From Phylloscopus collybita (Eukaryota > Chordata > Aves > Passeriformes > Phylloscopidae): a DNA stretch of 64,000 nt. Each line of letters begins with the position of its first letter. The stretch's first letter is position 1. A program made the translations under genes and the position numbers. Below the pieces are notes generated by a model. The model was not told the origin of the DNA. It saw nothing but the letters and a program-made list of their open reading frames with translations, and searched no databases. The stretch spans positions 372,001 to 436,000 of the forward strand of contig JAJNNQ010000078.1 in NCBI GenBank assembly GCA_027886175.1, in the 5' to 3' direction. Shown here piece after piece: positions 47,101 through 58,935 of this stretch.

Positions 47101-50100
47101 TGGAGAGGAATATTTTTCTGCAGCCTTAAGGTCTATCCTAGCCAAACCTAAAAACTCAAACTATTGATTCAGGTCCTTGCTTGCTGTACTCTTGTAACTT
47201 CTCCTACTTTCAAGCTTTGCAGTTGCAGCTAATTCCAAGTTCTTCTGCTCTTTCTCTTTCTGGGTTCTGCTTTCACACCTTTCTGAAAGCCTTCTTACCT
47301 CAGACACATCTTTATAAGAACAAGCTATGATATTAAATACAGATTGCTATAAAAGTATCTGGTTTTTCACTGGAGGTGCAAAACAACCACCTCTTGCTCT
47401 CTGTTCCTGCTGTCACCTGATGTTCTTTCAAAGGAGTTCTCACTGACAAAAATATAATATTCTCATAAAAAAACCCTGTAGAGGTAGTAGTGGTAACAAG
47501 AACAGTCATAAAAATGACACCAGTAAGACACATGGGGCAGAAGAGCTCCTTCAGGATGGAGAAAAAAACCCTACCCAAAAAAATCCAGAAAAAGCCCCAA
47601 ACTGAAAACAAAACCACAACCAAAAGACAAAGCACCAAACCCAATCAATTTCTGTGAAGTCTTTTTGCTCTGGTGCCTGGTGAGAAGTCAGGAGTCTAAG
47701 GAGAATTTAGGCAGCTAACCATTCCCTCCAGTTTGGCCACTGGCACACAGGACTTGCCCAGATCATTTGCTGGGTCACAGCCTTGTGCTGGTGCCAGAAC
47801 AATCCCTGCTTCTGCCTGGAGCAGATGGGGAAGCTCAGGCAAACCCAAGCACATCCAAGCTGCCCTCAGAGGCAGCAGGAACAGCCAGAGCACTCTCTTG
47901 CTGCCTTGGAGCACAGCATTTCATGTGGAGACTCCTCAATGTCCCTGTGACACCAGGCTGAGGAGGATCATTGGGTGCAGCTCTGCTGACACGAGCACAC
48001 AATGCACTGTCCCTTAGAGAAGAAAGACACCAGACGTACTCAGGAGCAGCAGGGAGTCATCCTCCATCTGCTGGTGCTGAGCAGCAGCTCTGCCAGGGCT
48101 GGAGATGAACAAACTGCCCGGGCTCCACTTCCCACGTTGGGCAGCAAAGGCTCCTTTAGGTGACGCTGCTGCTGCTGCTGCTGCAGGTTCAGCAGAAGAG
48201 CCTGGGTAGATCTGAGACAAGAAAGGAGTTTGTGTCAGAAAAGTGACTGCAGAGATGAGCCCCAGATCCCATTGCAAATGCAAGCCCTTAGGAAGATGCT
48301 GCAGCCACATGCAGGGCTCTGCCAGGGGTTTTTCCTGATCTCCACTTCCCAAACTGGATGGGTCAAACCCAAAGGCTGGTTTTACTCCAGTTCATGGCCA
48401 GATTAATTTCCCACTTTCTCCAAACTCCATTTTCATGGATTTTCTGAAGGGTGACTGCCAAAATGACCCTTCCACTTTCTCCCAAGGACTCTTTTCCCCC
48501 TCCCAGGGCTGCAGACACACTTGCAGCTCCTTGTTCAGATGTTCTACCTCCTCCCACGGACTCCTCTTTTCCTCCATCTTCAGAAGAGGCTCAAGTGGCA
48601 GCACTTCTGCTTGGGACAGTTGCTGTGCCTCACAGGAATCTTGGGGCTCCTCCTTGCCAGTCCCTTGCTGGAAATCTTTGCAGGCTGCCAGGTAAGATGC
48701 CAACACTCCCACCTCAAGTCAAAGAGAGCAGAGCAGTCAGAGAGTACAGCTTGTCCCTGTCAGCCCAGAGTCACAGACTGTGAGCAAAGGGGGAGCTCCA
48801 GATTCCCAATGGATACAGACAGCTTGTTTCAAGATCCATCTGGGTCACTGTGTGCACCTGCAAGAACACCTCCAGAAACAAGGAGAGCAGGAGCAGGCCA
48901 GCAGGAATGCATTCAGATGACTGCTGGCCAAAAGGCCAAAGCAGCAGTCCCACTGCCCAGGGCAGCAGCTGAGACTCAGCAGAGCAGGAAGTGTCCTTGG
49001 GAGTGGCTGGGATGGGCACTGGAGCAGGAGGGCACTCAGAGGCATCACCCCAGCCCCTGCTGCTCTGCAGGGCAAAGGCAAGAAGGGCAAAAGCACCACT
49101 CTGGGGACTGCAGTGGCTCTCGCTCTTTCACTCACTTGTTTTTCTAGAGCCTCTCGCTCCCCAAGGAGGAGATGAATTGTCAGTTGTCTTTGTCTTAGAA
49201 TTTTCATTTCTTCCTCCAGCCTCTTGTCTATTGCCTTGATCCTAGCCTGAGTTTCCTGCAGCTCTGCTTGCAGCTTCTCACCAGGGCTCTGTAAAGAACA
49301 AGAGAGAGAAGGATTCATGAGTGGGGTGGCTGCCACTCCTCCACTCACCTGGTTTTGTTGGTTGCTCCTCTGCTGCTGGAGATTCCAGGGATCTTGAGTT
49401 CCTCTCATGTCTTCCCTGTTCCTCCTCTTCACTGCCACGATTTCACTGGGAGCTTTGGGCAGCTCTGCTTGTGACTCTGCCTCGATGTTCTGGACACACA
49501 AATGCAGAGCAAGTGACTGGGAGCTGCCAGCAGGCTCAGCTTTTCCTCTTTCAGCCTCCAAATCACATTCAGCCACTTCTTTCTGCTTCCCTGCCCCCCT
49601 CTGCTTCCACTGGAGCCCTGCTGTCCCAGTGCTGATCTCTGGGGATTACAAGGTTCTGTGCTTCCAGTGCCTGTGGCACTCCTGGCCTCCTCAGTCCCAC
49701 GAGCTCCATTTTATGGAGCCCCTCTTCCTGCCCTTCACTCTGTCACCTGCCCAGCCAGGCTCACCTGCCCATTCTCCTGTGGCTCTTCCACCTGCTGCCT
49801 GAGCTGCTTTTCCCCTTCTTGGGCTGGAAACAGCTCTCCCTGAACCTGGCACGGCTGCCCTGGCATCTCTGAGAAAGCAAGCTGCTCGTGCTCTCTCTCT
49901 AGAGGGACCTGCACAGGAAGCAGAGCAGATGGGTTTCAACTTCCCCCACAACATTTGTGGGCCAAGATTCCAAGGCTGCTGGGCTCACAGCAGATTCCCA
50001 AAGCGCTGTGCTGCTGCTGCTCTCCTGGGTGAGTCTCTGCCCGTGGGGAGGCACGGATTCCAAAGTGACCCTGGCAGGACAATCAGGCTCCATCTGGGCC

Positions 50101-51850
50101 TGAAGCTCCAGCAGCCTCTTAGGAAGCTGACAGGGAACGAGTCTTTTGCCCCACAAGAGAAGAGTGGCCCCCCACGGATTCATGGACAACACAATCACCC
50201 CTCAGCAGCTTCTTAAAAGCCCAAAGACAGGTGGGCTCCGAGCACCTGTCAGCTCTGCTACTGACTGCTCTGCCTGCAGAGGCAAAAGAACAACCTGGCA
50301 ACAGAGGCACCAAAATCCCTGAGTTCAACAGCAACTCCACGTCCCCAGGGTGTCTCTGAAATGCTCCCAGGTAAGCACAGCCAAGGAGCTCAGGGGGACA
50401 AACCACCCCAAAGAGCTGCTGCTGTCAGATCAATACTTTTTGTGCCTGGAGCTGCTTGGCCAGTCTGTGCAGGGGGACAGGTGTCTCCAGCCCACAGTGT
50501 CCCCTCCGTGTCCCACCAGGCTGAGGGCAGGGTCTTTGAGATGCTCCCTCCTCTGCAGACAGGGAGCCTTCCTGCTCCAGGCTGGCCCCTCTCGGCATCC
50601 CAGCCAGCTGGGGCCTGAACATGACAGGTCAAAGCCCATGGTCCAGGTGTCCCTGGCTGAGGGGAATGGCTGGGTCCTGGCAGGACTGCAGCACTCAGCA
50701 TCATCAGCCACCAACAGCAAGTGCTGGCTGCTCAGAAACTTGCAGCTCTGCCTTGCACTGCAGACAGCCCCCTCCAGAAGTGGCACTTACTGTCCTGGAA
50801 AGGTCTGGCTGTGGTGTGACCACAGCTGGAGGGTTGGGGTCATTTGGCTCCTCTTGGGCCTCTTCTGCAGGAGCAGAGGGAGCCAGAGGAGAGTCTGCCC
50901 TTGGTTCTGTGCTCTGTGGACAGACAGGAGCCTGAGGCACAGGCCATGACCTATCATTTATAACCTTATTTCTGTGCAGCTCTAGAACCAGCTCTACTAA
51001 GGCACAAATCATCAGCTTTGACAGCAATGGGATTCTGAGTCACTCAGAGTCAATTCAAATGGGCTGATTCAAGTGTACTGCTAATTGCTCTGAATTGGAT
51101 ATTCCCCGCAGCTCCTATCAGGAAGCAACATTCTCTCTGCAGAACTGGGCTTTTAGTTCTTTTACAGCTCTGAAATGGAAAATTAGGAAATAGCCAGTGA
51201 TGCCTTTGCTCTTGCTGCTGCAGACATGGAAATGGATTTTCTTTCAGCCTACTCAGCTGGCCCTCTACACTCTACTGCCACAGGCCAAGCTCACAGCTTG
51301 CTCCACAATTCTCAAACAGAGGGAACATCAAATTTTCCTTTCTCACTCACCTCAGGATCAGCACCTCTGAACACACAGCTCAGGTGACCTGCAGTGGGCA
51401 AGGGAAAATGAACCAGATTCTTGGAGAAAACTGGAGACAACCACAGCATTTTTAGAAGGTCTCCCAAGAAGGTCTCCCAGTCTACATTTTCCAAATTGTC
51501 CTGCTTGTCTCAGTAAACAGAGGAAATGACAGACTCTGCTGCCACAGACTCTCCCATGGAGGGAACACAACCCCTGCAGGTTCCCTTGCAAATGCTGCCC
51601 ACAGAGCCCTGGCTGCAGACACCCACTTTTTAGCTGAAAGCTAAAACAGGAGCTTTACCCAAGTGCCATCCAAATGGTCTTCCTGTTTCTAAATCCACTC
51701 AGTCATTAAGAAAGAGCAGGAAGACATACAAAAGCCAGGTGAGGTTCCACCCAGGGAAAAGCTCTACTTACGTGTCAGGTGAGCCAGGAAATAGCTGGAG
51801 TAGGCAACTCCATACACAGTGCAAACTGCAGCAGCCAGTGGCCCAATCAT
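41143..51850 (-). CDS. PAK3L: PAK3-like Ser/Thr kinase gene, copy 2 (complete, 634 aa)
   Basis: Sixteen coding exons with GT/AG borders and matching phases: 51772-51850, 51351-51388, 50791-50913, 49765-49908, 49349-49489, 49136-49288, 48521-48667 (weakest splice sites), 48040-48211, 46760-46823, 46159-46207, 45398-45510, 44622-44739, 43843-43942, 43192-43388, 41700-41837, 41143-41271. They sum to 1905 nt. Residues 1-26 are hydrophobic without charge (signal peptide or anchor), 40-80 acidic and Pro-rich, and 81-275 Glu/Gln-rich, probably coiled coil. Residues 346-596 are the kinase: GSGGFG loop, Lys374, Asp464 (HRD), Asp482 (DFG), APE ending at 509. The tail starts [13 protein letters not shown], as PAKs do. 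The CRIB/autoinhibitory region is absent. The activation-loop Thr of PAKs is Ser498. ATG chosen because it is the first, with A at -3, and is shared with copy 1. Confidence 0.92.
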
Positions 51851-51877
51851 TGTGGCAACTGCTGTGCAGGTTTGCAG

Positions 51878-52095
51878 ACTGTGTTCTAAAACTGTGCTCT
51901 AAGACTATGGTCTGAGACTATTCCCTAACACTATTCTCTAACACTATGCTCTAGGACTATGTTCTAAGACTATGCTGTAACACTATGCTCTAACACTATC
52001 ACTAACACTATTCTCTAACACTCTTCTCTAACACTATGCTCTAAGACTACACTCTAACACTACTCTAACACTATGATTTAACACTACTCTCTCAG
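51878..52095. repeat. Minisatellite upstream of PAK3L copy 2 start
   Basis: Same CTCTAACACTATG-type unit as at 9481-9620, but the array is about 83 bases longer, with internal rearrangement of units. Confidence 0.9.
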
Positions 52096-54453
52096 AAAAA
52101 GCAAGATTTCTGTCAGAGTGCAGCTGCCCACTGACAAAAACCTCCAGCAGGCGGGTGAGCTCCTGCCCTGAGCAAACCAAGAGCTGCTCTGCCACCACTG
52201 AGGCCGGGCGAGCAGCAAGGCAACCTTGTGATGTCAGCACGAGGACGTGGCAACCCTGCCCTGACATCACAAAGGAAACGTTCTGCCCTGCTCTGTGAAT
52301 TCATGCCGATGGATAAATTGATGTTTGTGTAGGCCTAGGCTGCATTTTGACCTCTGTCCCCCCTGGGCTGCCTTTTTCACCCCTTGTTTTTCCCCCTGTG
52401 CCCCTGTGTCCCCTGTGCCTGTGCTGGGTCCGAGCTGGCGGCCGGGCCGGGCGGAGCAGCAGTTCCAGCCCCGGGTGTCCCTGGAGCGCTGGGAGCTGCC
52501 GGTGGCCCCAGGCCCTGTCCCCTGAGGAGCTGCTGAAGGACCCTGGGACAGAGGGGGCTGAGGGGGCTGAGGAGGCGCTGACACTGCAGGGACAGTGACC
52601 TTGAGGTGCTGGGGGCACTGAGGGCTGTGGGGGAGCAGAGGGCCAGGGTGGCACGGAGGTGACAGGGCAGTGGCACGGGCTGAGGGGGTGGTGGGTCTAA
52701 GGGGACGGGATGGGTCAGAAGGGAGTGGGCTGAGAGGACTGTGGGGGGCTGAAGAAACAGAAGGGGGCTGGGGCTTTGCCCAGGGGACGCTGGGGCTGAG
52801 GGGATGGAGGGGCCAGCAGGGAGCACAGAGGGCTCTGGGACTGCAGCTCTGCCAGGCCTTGGGAGCAATTCCAGAGCCTCCCCTTCTGCCACAGCTGCCC
52901 TGCAGAGCCTGAGGACAGGTGGAGACTGACAGGAGGCAGCAGGGAGAAGCTGAGGGCCAGCAGCTCCAGCAGTGAGCAGGGAGCTGCTGCTGCTGCTGCT
53001 GCTGGCAGGCGAGAGGCCGGGTGAGGCCGCAGGGCCGGGGGGGCAGGCTGGGGCTGAGGGTGGCGTGGGCTTTGGCCGTGGGCAGTGCCCGGCTGGGCAG
53101 GAGCAGCTTCTGGAGGAACTCCCCGGGCAGTTGCTGCCAGGATCAGCAGCAGCAGAAGGCAGCAGGATCTGCTCCTTTTCCTGGCTCTGTGTGCAGCTCC
53201 CAGGCTGGGATGGCCCCTGCTCCCACAGAGCCCTTGCCCAAGGAGGCTGCAGGGTAAAAGCAATTCCACTGCAGAGAGAGGCTTGGCAGCTGAAGTCCAC
53301 TGCCCTTGTGTTTTGGGCTTGAAGGGCTCTCCTGCCAAAGCACAGCAGGTAACCAGGGCTTTGGGAGGCAGAGCCTTTGGAGGGAAAGAGAGATCAGGCA
53401 CTCACAGGCCTGAGACTCCTTCAGCTCTCTGCTTTTGTAGAATGAGAAAGAAGCAAGAAGGGCAGAGAGAGGCACATGCAGCCCTTGGAAAAAACATGGT
53501 GTCTAACAAGTCCTGTGGGAGAAGGAAAATTTGGAGCAACCTTGCCTTGTTTTCCATGGCCTGCGTCTTCTGCAAAGGAGACAATGGGATGGACAGGAGG
53601 GGAGGGATAACTGTGATAACCCAGCCTGCCTGGCTGTGTACTGACAGACTCTGTAGCAGCCAGCATTGTAGGAAATGCCAGATTGTTATTCAGCATCATG
53701 ACACGCTGCTGCTTCATTGCAGAACTGCCTTAGCCTGGAGAAAATCAGCTGAATTTATTGTTGGTTGAAGTAGATGTGGTGAGAAAAAGTGACATGGATT
53801 AAAACAGGTTTTTTAACCTTGTCACCCAGAGGGAATTTTGTGCTTTCTTCATTGTATGCACAACCTTTTTGAGCTGTTCTGTATCCTTCAGGGAGGTATC
53901 CACTGGTGACCAGAAAATAAAAGGGGGGATATGGCATTCATTCTCTTTTAACACATATTTTCACTAAGCTGTAGCTTAAACTCAGTAAGGCCAAGGAGAG
54001 ATTTCTTTAGTCTTGTAGTGTGGAATAAATGGTGCAGGAACAGCCACAATCCAAGCTGTAAGAACAGCCTGTTCTTGGTTCTAACAGGACATGGTGTACA
54101 AGGAAGCACCACAATCCCAAAGATTCACCTCTTCTGTAAAAGCAGAATGGTTCCTGGTGTAAAAGCAGCAGGTGATGGAAATAACAAATGTCCCTGGGCT
54201 GGGGCAGAAGGCTGGGAGTCCAAGGCTTGGAAAAAGAGAGCTGGCAAAGGCAGCCCAAGGTGCAGGCAGGCATTGGGCTGGAGGCAAGAGGGAGCTGGTG
54301 CTGCCAGCACGGGAAGGGACTGCAGGCAGAGGAGCTGGCCGGCGGCAGGGAGTTTCCACTCACTCCCAGTTGCTCCCAGTAGCTTCCAACAGGATTCCCT
54401 GCTCAGAGCCACTCCCGGTCACCTCCAGCACGATTCCAGTGCCTGCGGGTCTG
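52096..54453. other. Intergenic stretch, copy 2
   Basis: Counterpart of 9621-11982, including the CRE-like inverted repeat at 52224-52275 and the CTG run near 52983-53005. No gene supported. Confidence 0.5.
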
Positions 54454-54497
54454 CCTGGCAACTGATGAGTCATCAGCAACTCGCGCTCTGATTGGCT
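54454..54497 (+). promoter_or_regulatory. MHC class II type X1-X2-Y promoter module, copy 2
   Basis: Identical to copy 1 (11983-12026): X1 CCTGGCAACTGATG, X2 AGTCATCA, 12-base spacer, Y box CTGATTGGCT. Confidence 0.8.
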
Positions 54498-54539
54498 GAG
54501 AGGCGTCCGCTCCACACACGGCCGGGATGGACACGGGGA

Positions 54540-54612
54540 GGAGACTGGGATGGACTGGGATGGACTGGGACGGACTGGGATGGACTGGGATGGACTGGGA
54601 TGGACTGGGAGA
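54540..54612. repeat. 10-bp minisatellite (TGGGATGGAC), copy 2
   Basis: About seven units; shorter than the copy 1 array by about five units. Confidence 0.9.
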
Positions 54613-54752
54613 GGCACGGGTGTCACTGGGAGGAACGGGAGGCCCCGGGGATGGGCCCAAGGAGGGCTGAGGTGATTCCCAGGGAGGTTTGAGGGGCTCC
54701 AGGGTCATTGCCAGGGCAGGGCCCGAGGGGACGCGCTCTGCCCCACGCTCAC

Positions 54753-55022
54753 CTCTGCGCTCCACCAGGAACGGGGCGGACACCTCGGAGTTGTGCCGGC
54801 AGTGCCTGTCCACCGCAGCCCGGCTGTGCTCCCTCCAGCCCGGCTCGCTGCTCCAGGAGCTGGAAACTTCTCCCCAGAGGAGGTGTCCCCCCCGTACAGC
54901 CCCACATCGCTGCCCAAGGGCAGGAGCTGCTCCCGGCTGGAGATGTTCCTCTCCACCAACCTCACCCGCTCGGTGCCCTTAATGCAGTGACAGCCGGACC
55001 GAACCATCTCCTGGAACAGCCC
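54753..55022 (-). pseudogene. MHC class II beta exon 2 remnant, copy 2
   Basis: Same beta-1 domain remnant as at 12333-12602 with the same frame break near GEKF, so the lesion predates the duplication. The donor at its low-coordinate end is intact. Confidence 0.85.
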
Positions 55023-55036
55023 TGTGTGTGCAGGAC

Positions 55037-55682
55037 TGTCCTGGTTTGGGGCAAATTTGGGAGGAAACCTCCAAAGGGGCTCCTCTGGAAAGAAAAACCC
55101 AAACGGCCCCTCCCCCCAAGGCAGTCGGGGAAAAAAAGAACTTCCTTGGAGAAAAAGAGGAAAAAACTATTTATTTAACAAACAAGATGCCCACAAGCAC
55201 AAAAAAGAAGAATAATATGAAACAATAAAACCTCTCATGGCTCAGAAGAGAGATGGCAAACTGAGGCAGTCCTTGCCCTGGGTGTAGCTCAGCTCACTCA
55301 TCTCTCACCAGCCCCGCTCCCTCCAGAGCTCCAGGCCCTGGTGGCCGCAGGTGCCAGCCCTCGCTGCTCCTCTGGGTTTGTCCGTCCAGAGCAGATTTAA
55401 ACAGTCCCAAGAAAAAGAAAAAAAATAAATTCCAGGGCACACCTCTGCCTCAGGCAGCTCAAACTGACTCAGAGCACAGGAGATCTCTGTCCCAGCGCTG
55501 TCTGTGCCTCAGACCAACGCCGCAGCAAGGACGTGTGGCAGTCAGGCAGTTTGTTCTCAACACAAACTGCTGCTGCTGCTTTCTCCCCCTTTGCTCCCAG
55601 AACCATTTGAAAGGTACAGAACTGAATATCCAGCACAGCCAGAGCAGAGGATTGGGGATACAAGCATCATAAAGTCACCCTA
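55037..55682 (-). mobile_element. LTR closing duplication copy 2
   Basis: Counterpart of 12617-13262, about 646 bases, with the same junction to the MHC remnant. GGAC flanks it on both sides (before 55037 and after 55682), a candidate target-site duplication for a solo LTR. To its right is unrelated retroviral env sequence, unlike copy 1. Confidence 0.8.
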
Positions 55683-55740
55683 GGACACTGGGCACTCCTG
55701 GGCCTGTGTGGATTTGGCCCAGGGGGATTTATACTGCAAC

Positions 55741-57100
55741 ATCACCCCCCTTTCTTTGAGCCATATAGACTCCCTTGGTTGCTTTATTGATCATTTGTTG
55801 AATGCATTGGAGCAAACAAGGCACCATTCTCAGCACAACTATTATGATGATTAAAATGTATAGACCCATTCTTAAAAGCTCTTTCATCCATGAATGTTAA
55901 ATTCCATCTGTCTAATAGACTATCTATCCAAATCCCATCATCAAGTCTAAATTTTGACACACCCTCCTTAAGTTGTTGTGTATGAATATGAATAGATTCT
56001 GAGTTATCAGATAAATTCATACAACATCTCCCTTCAAAATCTGCACACCCATGTCCATGTGCTAGTAAGAGAAATCATTAAATGCAGATTGAATTAAAGA
56101 AGTATGATTATTCTAATTAATCAGATTTTTGTATATAGAGTGGTAGGGAGAAGCATCCTTAACCAAAAATTGATCTTTCTCTGTATAGGTAAATTTGGCA
56201 TGAAAAAACCCCCATGTTTACAGAACCAAAGATGTCCAATTCTTCAGGTTCATGAGATGCCTTGGGAAGGTGAGGAACCCACCAGTCCCATGCATCTACT
56301 GAGGACCAAAGATTCCACGTGGATGATCCCATGAGGGTACCTTGAATGGTTCTGTCAATTTCTTCTGGAACTGGCCAAGCATCCACTGGCACACCCACTA
56401 AACAGGTGGAAAACAGCTTTTCTGGGTTTGTATTGGACAGACACACGGTATCCAAACCTGATGGCTAAAGCCACCTGGACATTTTTTCTGGTTGACTAAC
56501 TGGTAAATTTGCACTACTAAAAGCAAGCAAATTACTGAAAGCAATCAAGTAAAAAAGCAAAAGCATAACATTTGATTGAACCCCTTATTTCCCTTAAACT
56601 ATCATCTAACAAAGGAATTCTACAACACTACTGATCCCTGAACAATGGTCTTTAGTTGATTGACAGATAAGGTTGTATTGCTGAAGGCAAACAAATTAAG
56701 GTATAAACATGATACCTGATCTAATTTCAGGCTTCCCCTTTGATTATTTTTTTTACTTGTGGCACTTTCTTTTTCACTCTTAATTTCCAAGCAAATCTTT
56801 CAGCACATTCCTTTTTTGGTTTTTTCACAAATTTCTTCTGGGACTGGCCAAATATAAGGAACTAAATTATTTTGTTTGCACTCAACTCTGCAAATTTGAA
56901 TCTCTCAAAAATTCTCTTTTACATTTCTCCCTAGGAGTTGGAAGACGGGGGTTATTTTCTTCTTCATGACCCACTGCAACTAAAAACTCAATGGCTTTGT
57001 GCTTTGTTTGGGATTCTAAATCATAACACGATGTACACCACGCTTGTGCCAACAGAGCTCTACAATACCAACGATTCCCACACTTCGTACATTGACAAAA
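55741..57100 (-). pseudogene. env: Retroviral envelope remnant
   Basis: Fragmentary minus-strand env. Surface-unit-like pieces are seen at 56159-56455. The transmembrane subunit near 55960-56060 has a CX6CC motif followed by NLSDNSESIH. A membrane-spanning stretch (LYILIIIIVVL) and a short cytoplasmic tail end with a stop at about 55739. A G-rich tract and the first 60 or so bases of an LTR follow before truncation at 55683. Frame breaks and stops make it nonfunctional. Confidence 0.75.
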
Positions 57101-57164
57101 ACCCAAGGTTCACAGTTCCTGCACGTGGGACAAAAGATGTTTGCCACCAGCTACAGTCTCTGTG

Positions 57165-57690
57165 CAGCTCACGTCTGTGTGCTTGCTTCTCTGTTCTTGG
57201 GGTTGTCAGAGTGTTTCTGTGCTTGATATGGCTTCACATCCTTTGCTGGAATCCACCTGGGTCCTGTACCTGCAGAAACACAAGCAAGCCCTTTGTCCCA
57301 GGTTATTAGAGAAAGTGCACCTTCAGTTTGTTCTGTTTCTGGATTTCTGAACAAAACTGAAGGATTTTCTTTTCATTTCCCCTGTGTGCACCAATGTAAA
57401 ACTGCACTTAAGAATATATCCACTGACAGATGGATATTTTGTATTTCTCAAAAGATGGGTATTTGCTATAATTGCAAGCTCTGCAATCCTCATGGGTTGA
57501 CTGCTCCCGTGGATACAGAAGGTTGCCCCAGCTGGCAGACTGGGCACATATTTATGATTGCTCTAGCTTGATCCCTGGAAATACAAAACATTGCATAAGT
57601 GCACAGGTACTCTGATGAAAAAAATGCATGACTTGTTAAGAACTGACAGCAATCAGGAAAATTCAGGCACAGCAATTAGGAATATTTCAG
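57165..57690 (-). pseudogene. pol: Retroviral integrase remnant
   Basis: Minus-strand pieces in order. The end of the zinc-binding domain and the core start (SRDQARAII, CPVCQLG) lie at 57490-57640. A decayed core piece is at 57323-57480. The C-terminal DNA-binding domain (ACVSAGTGPRWIPAKDVKPY) is at 57169-57290. Most of the catalytic core is missing. Directly upstream of the env remnant, as in an intact provirus. Confidence 0.75.
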
Positions 57691-57726
57691 ATGACAGGCA
57701 TAATTAATGACTATTAACAATACCAC

Positions 57727-58477
57727 ATGTGAAGTCGGATGATTATTAATCACTAAAATACTGTGCCATCACCCCAGAGTCTGCAAACAGCTGACAAACC
57801 TCTTTCCAGTGAGGACTCAGACACTCTTTCCTGGGCAAGGTGCTCAGGTCCACTCCAAAAATCAGTCCAGCTGTCATTTTGTAGGGTCAAATTGTCAAGT
57901 CGAAGTGACTTGAATCTAGTTTTGATGCAGAAAACATCTGGGCTTGTTGGCAAAACATCTGTCCAGGTGGAGTCGGTCTGGCCAGGGCTCAAGCCCTAAA
58001 CTGCAGTGATGTCCCATAATACATTTTTAAAACAAAGCTCTTAACAACAGCAGTTATGAAATGCTTAAACAGCTAGGAAATAAAAGGAAGAATCTTGACA
58101 TGATGTGTCTTTTGGATAATTAGAAAAGAAACGTTAAAGCACATGAGAAGTCAACTGTAAATACAGAAAATTACCAAATTCACATCATGTAATCAATATA
58201 TCAGCACCAGTCATCTTGGGAAGTTGAGATAACACCTTTCTAAACTGTCATGTACTTATGACCTTGAGATAAAACACAAAAAACACTAAAACAGCTGACA
58301 ACCAATCACAGCCATGATGTAGAATTGTTACTGACTCTTCTGTGCTATCTATGGAAGATAAAACAGCAGTTTTATCTTTGTATTTTGTAACAAATAATAA
58401 AACCCTTCAGGAAATCAAGGGTCCAACAAACTGCATCTTCTTCCATTCACAAACAGCTGTTTATCAGTGTTTCATCA
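57727..58477 (+). mobile_element. Possible solo LTR
   Basis: Runs from TGTGAAGTCGG to GTTTCATCACA, with AATAAA at about 58396 and a CCAAT-type AACCAATCA near 58299. Boundaries and identity are tentative. Confidence 0.35.
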
Positions 58478-58935
58478 CAGCTGTTTCAGTCAAAGCCGTC
58501 TGATCTCTAAGAAAAAATAATTAAACTTTGCAAATTAGATAAGCATGTTTTAACAAAAACCTAGGATAATTTTAAATGAAACAGAACTTAAACTTGATAC
58601 AAATCAACTTTGGCAAAAAGAATCTTAAATTGTATTAGCTTAATAAAACTTACATATAATAAAACTTTAAATTAGTAGAATATAAGCCTAATATCACTTA
58701 AACCTTAAAGAACTTAAACTAAACAAAATTTAAAAGTAACCTAAGCTTAACAGGGCCTAAACTTAACAAAACTTAAAACAGCATAATTTAAACTGAGCAA
58801 TATTTAAACTGAACCACATTTAAATTTAGCAGAAATTTATCTTAATGAAACTTAACATTAAAAGGATACTAAAGTAATAAAATATAACTTAACATTACTC
58901 AGACCTAAATATAGTAAATTACTCCAATTAAAAAT
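58478..58935. other. AT-rich stretch with TTAAACT-like repeats
   Basis: Short degenerate repeats around AAACTTAA/TTTAAACT between 58590 and 58920. No gene seen. Confidence 0.6.

Larger units (their letters stand above)
42410..55682. repeat. Segmental duplication, copy 2
   Basis: Direct repeat of 2-13262. Left of 42410 the kinase gene continues, so the duplicated unit is longer than the part visible twice here. The right edge is the LTR edge at 55682. Confidence 0.95.

Noticed and set aside
51878..52095. Regular short repeats as a possible CRISPR array
   Set aside because: Units are contiguous 12-14 base minisatellite repeats without unique spacers, in a vertebrate genome.
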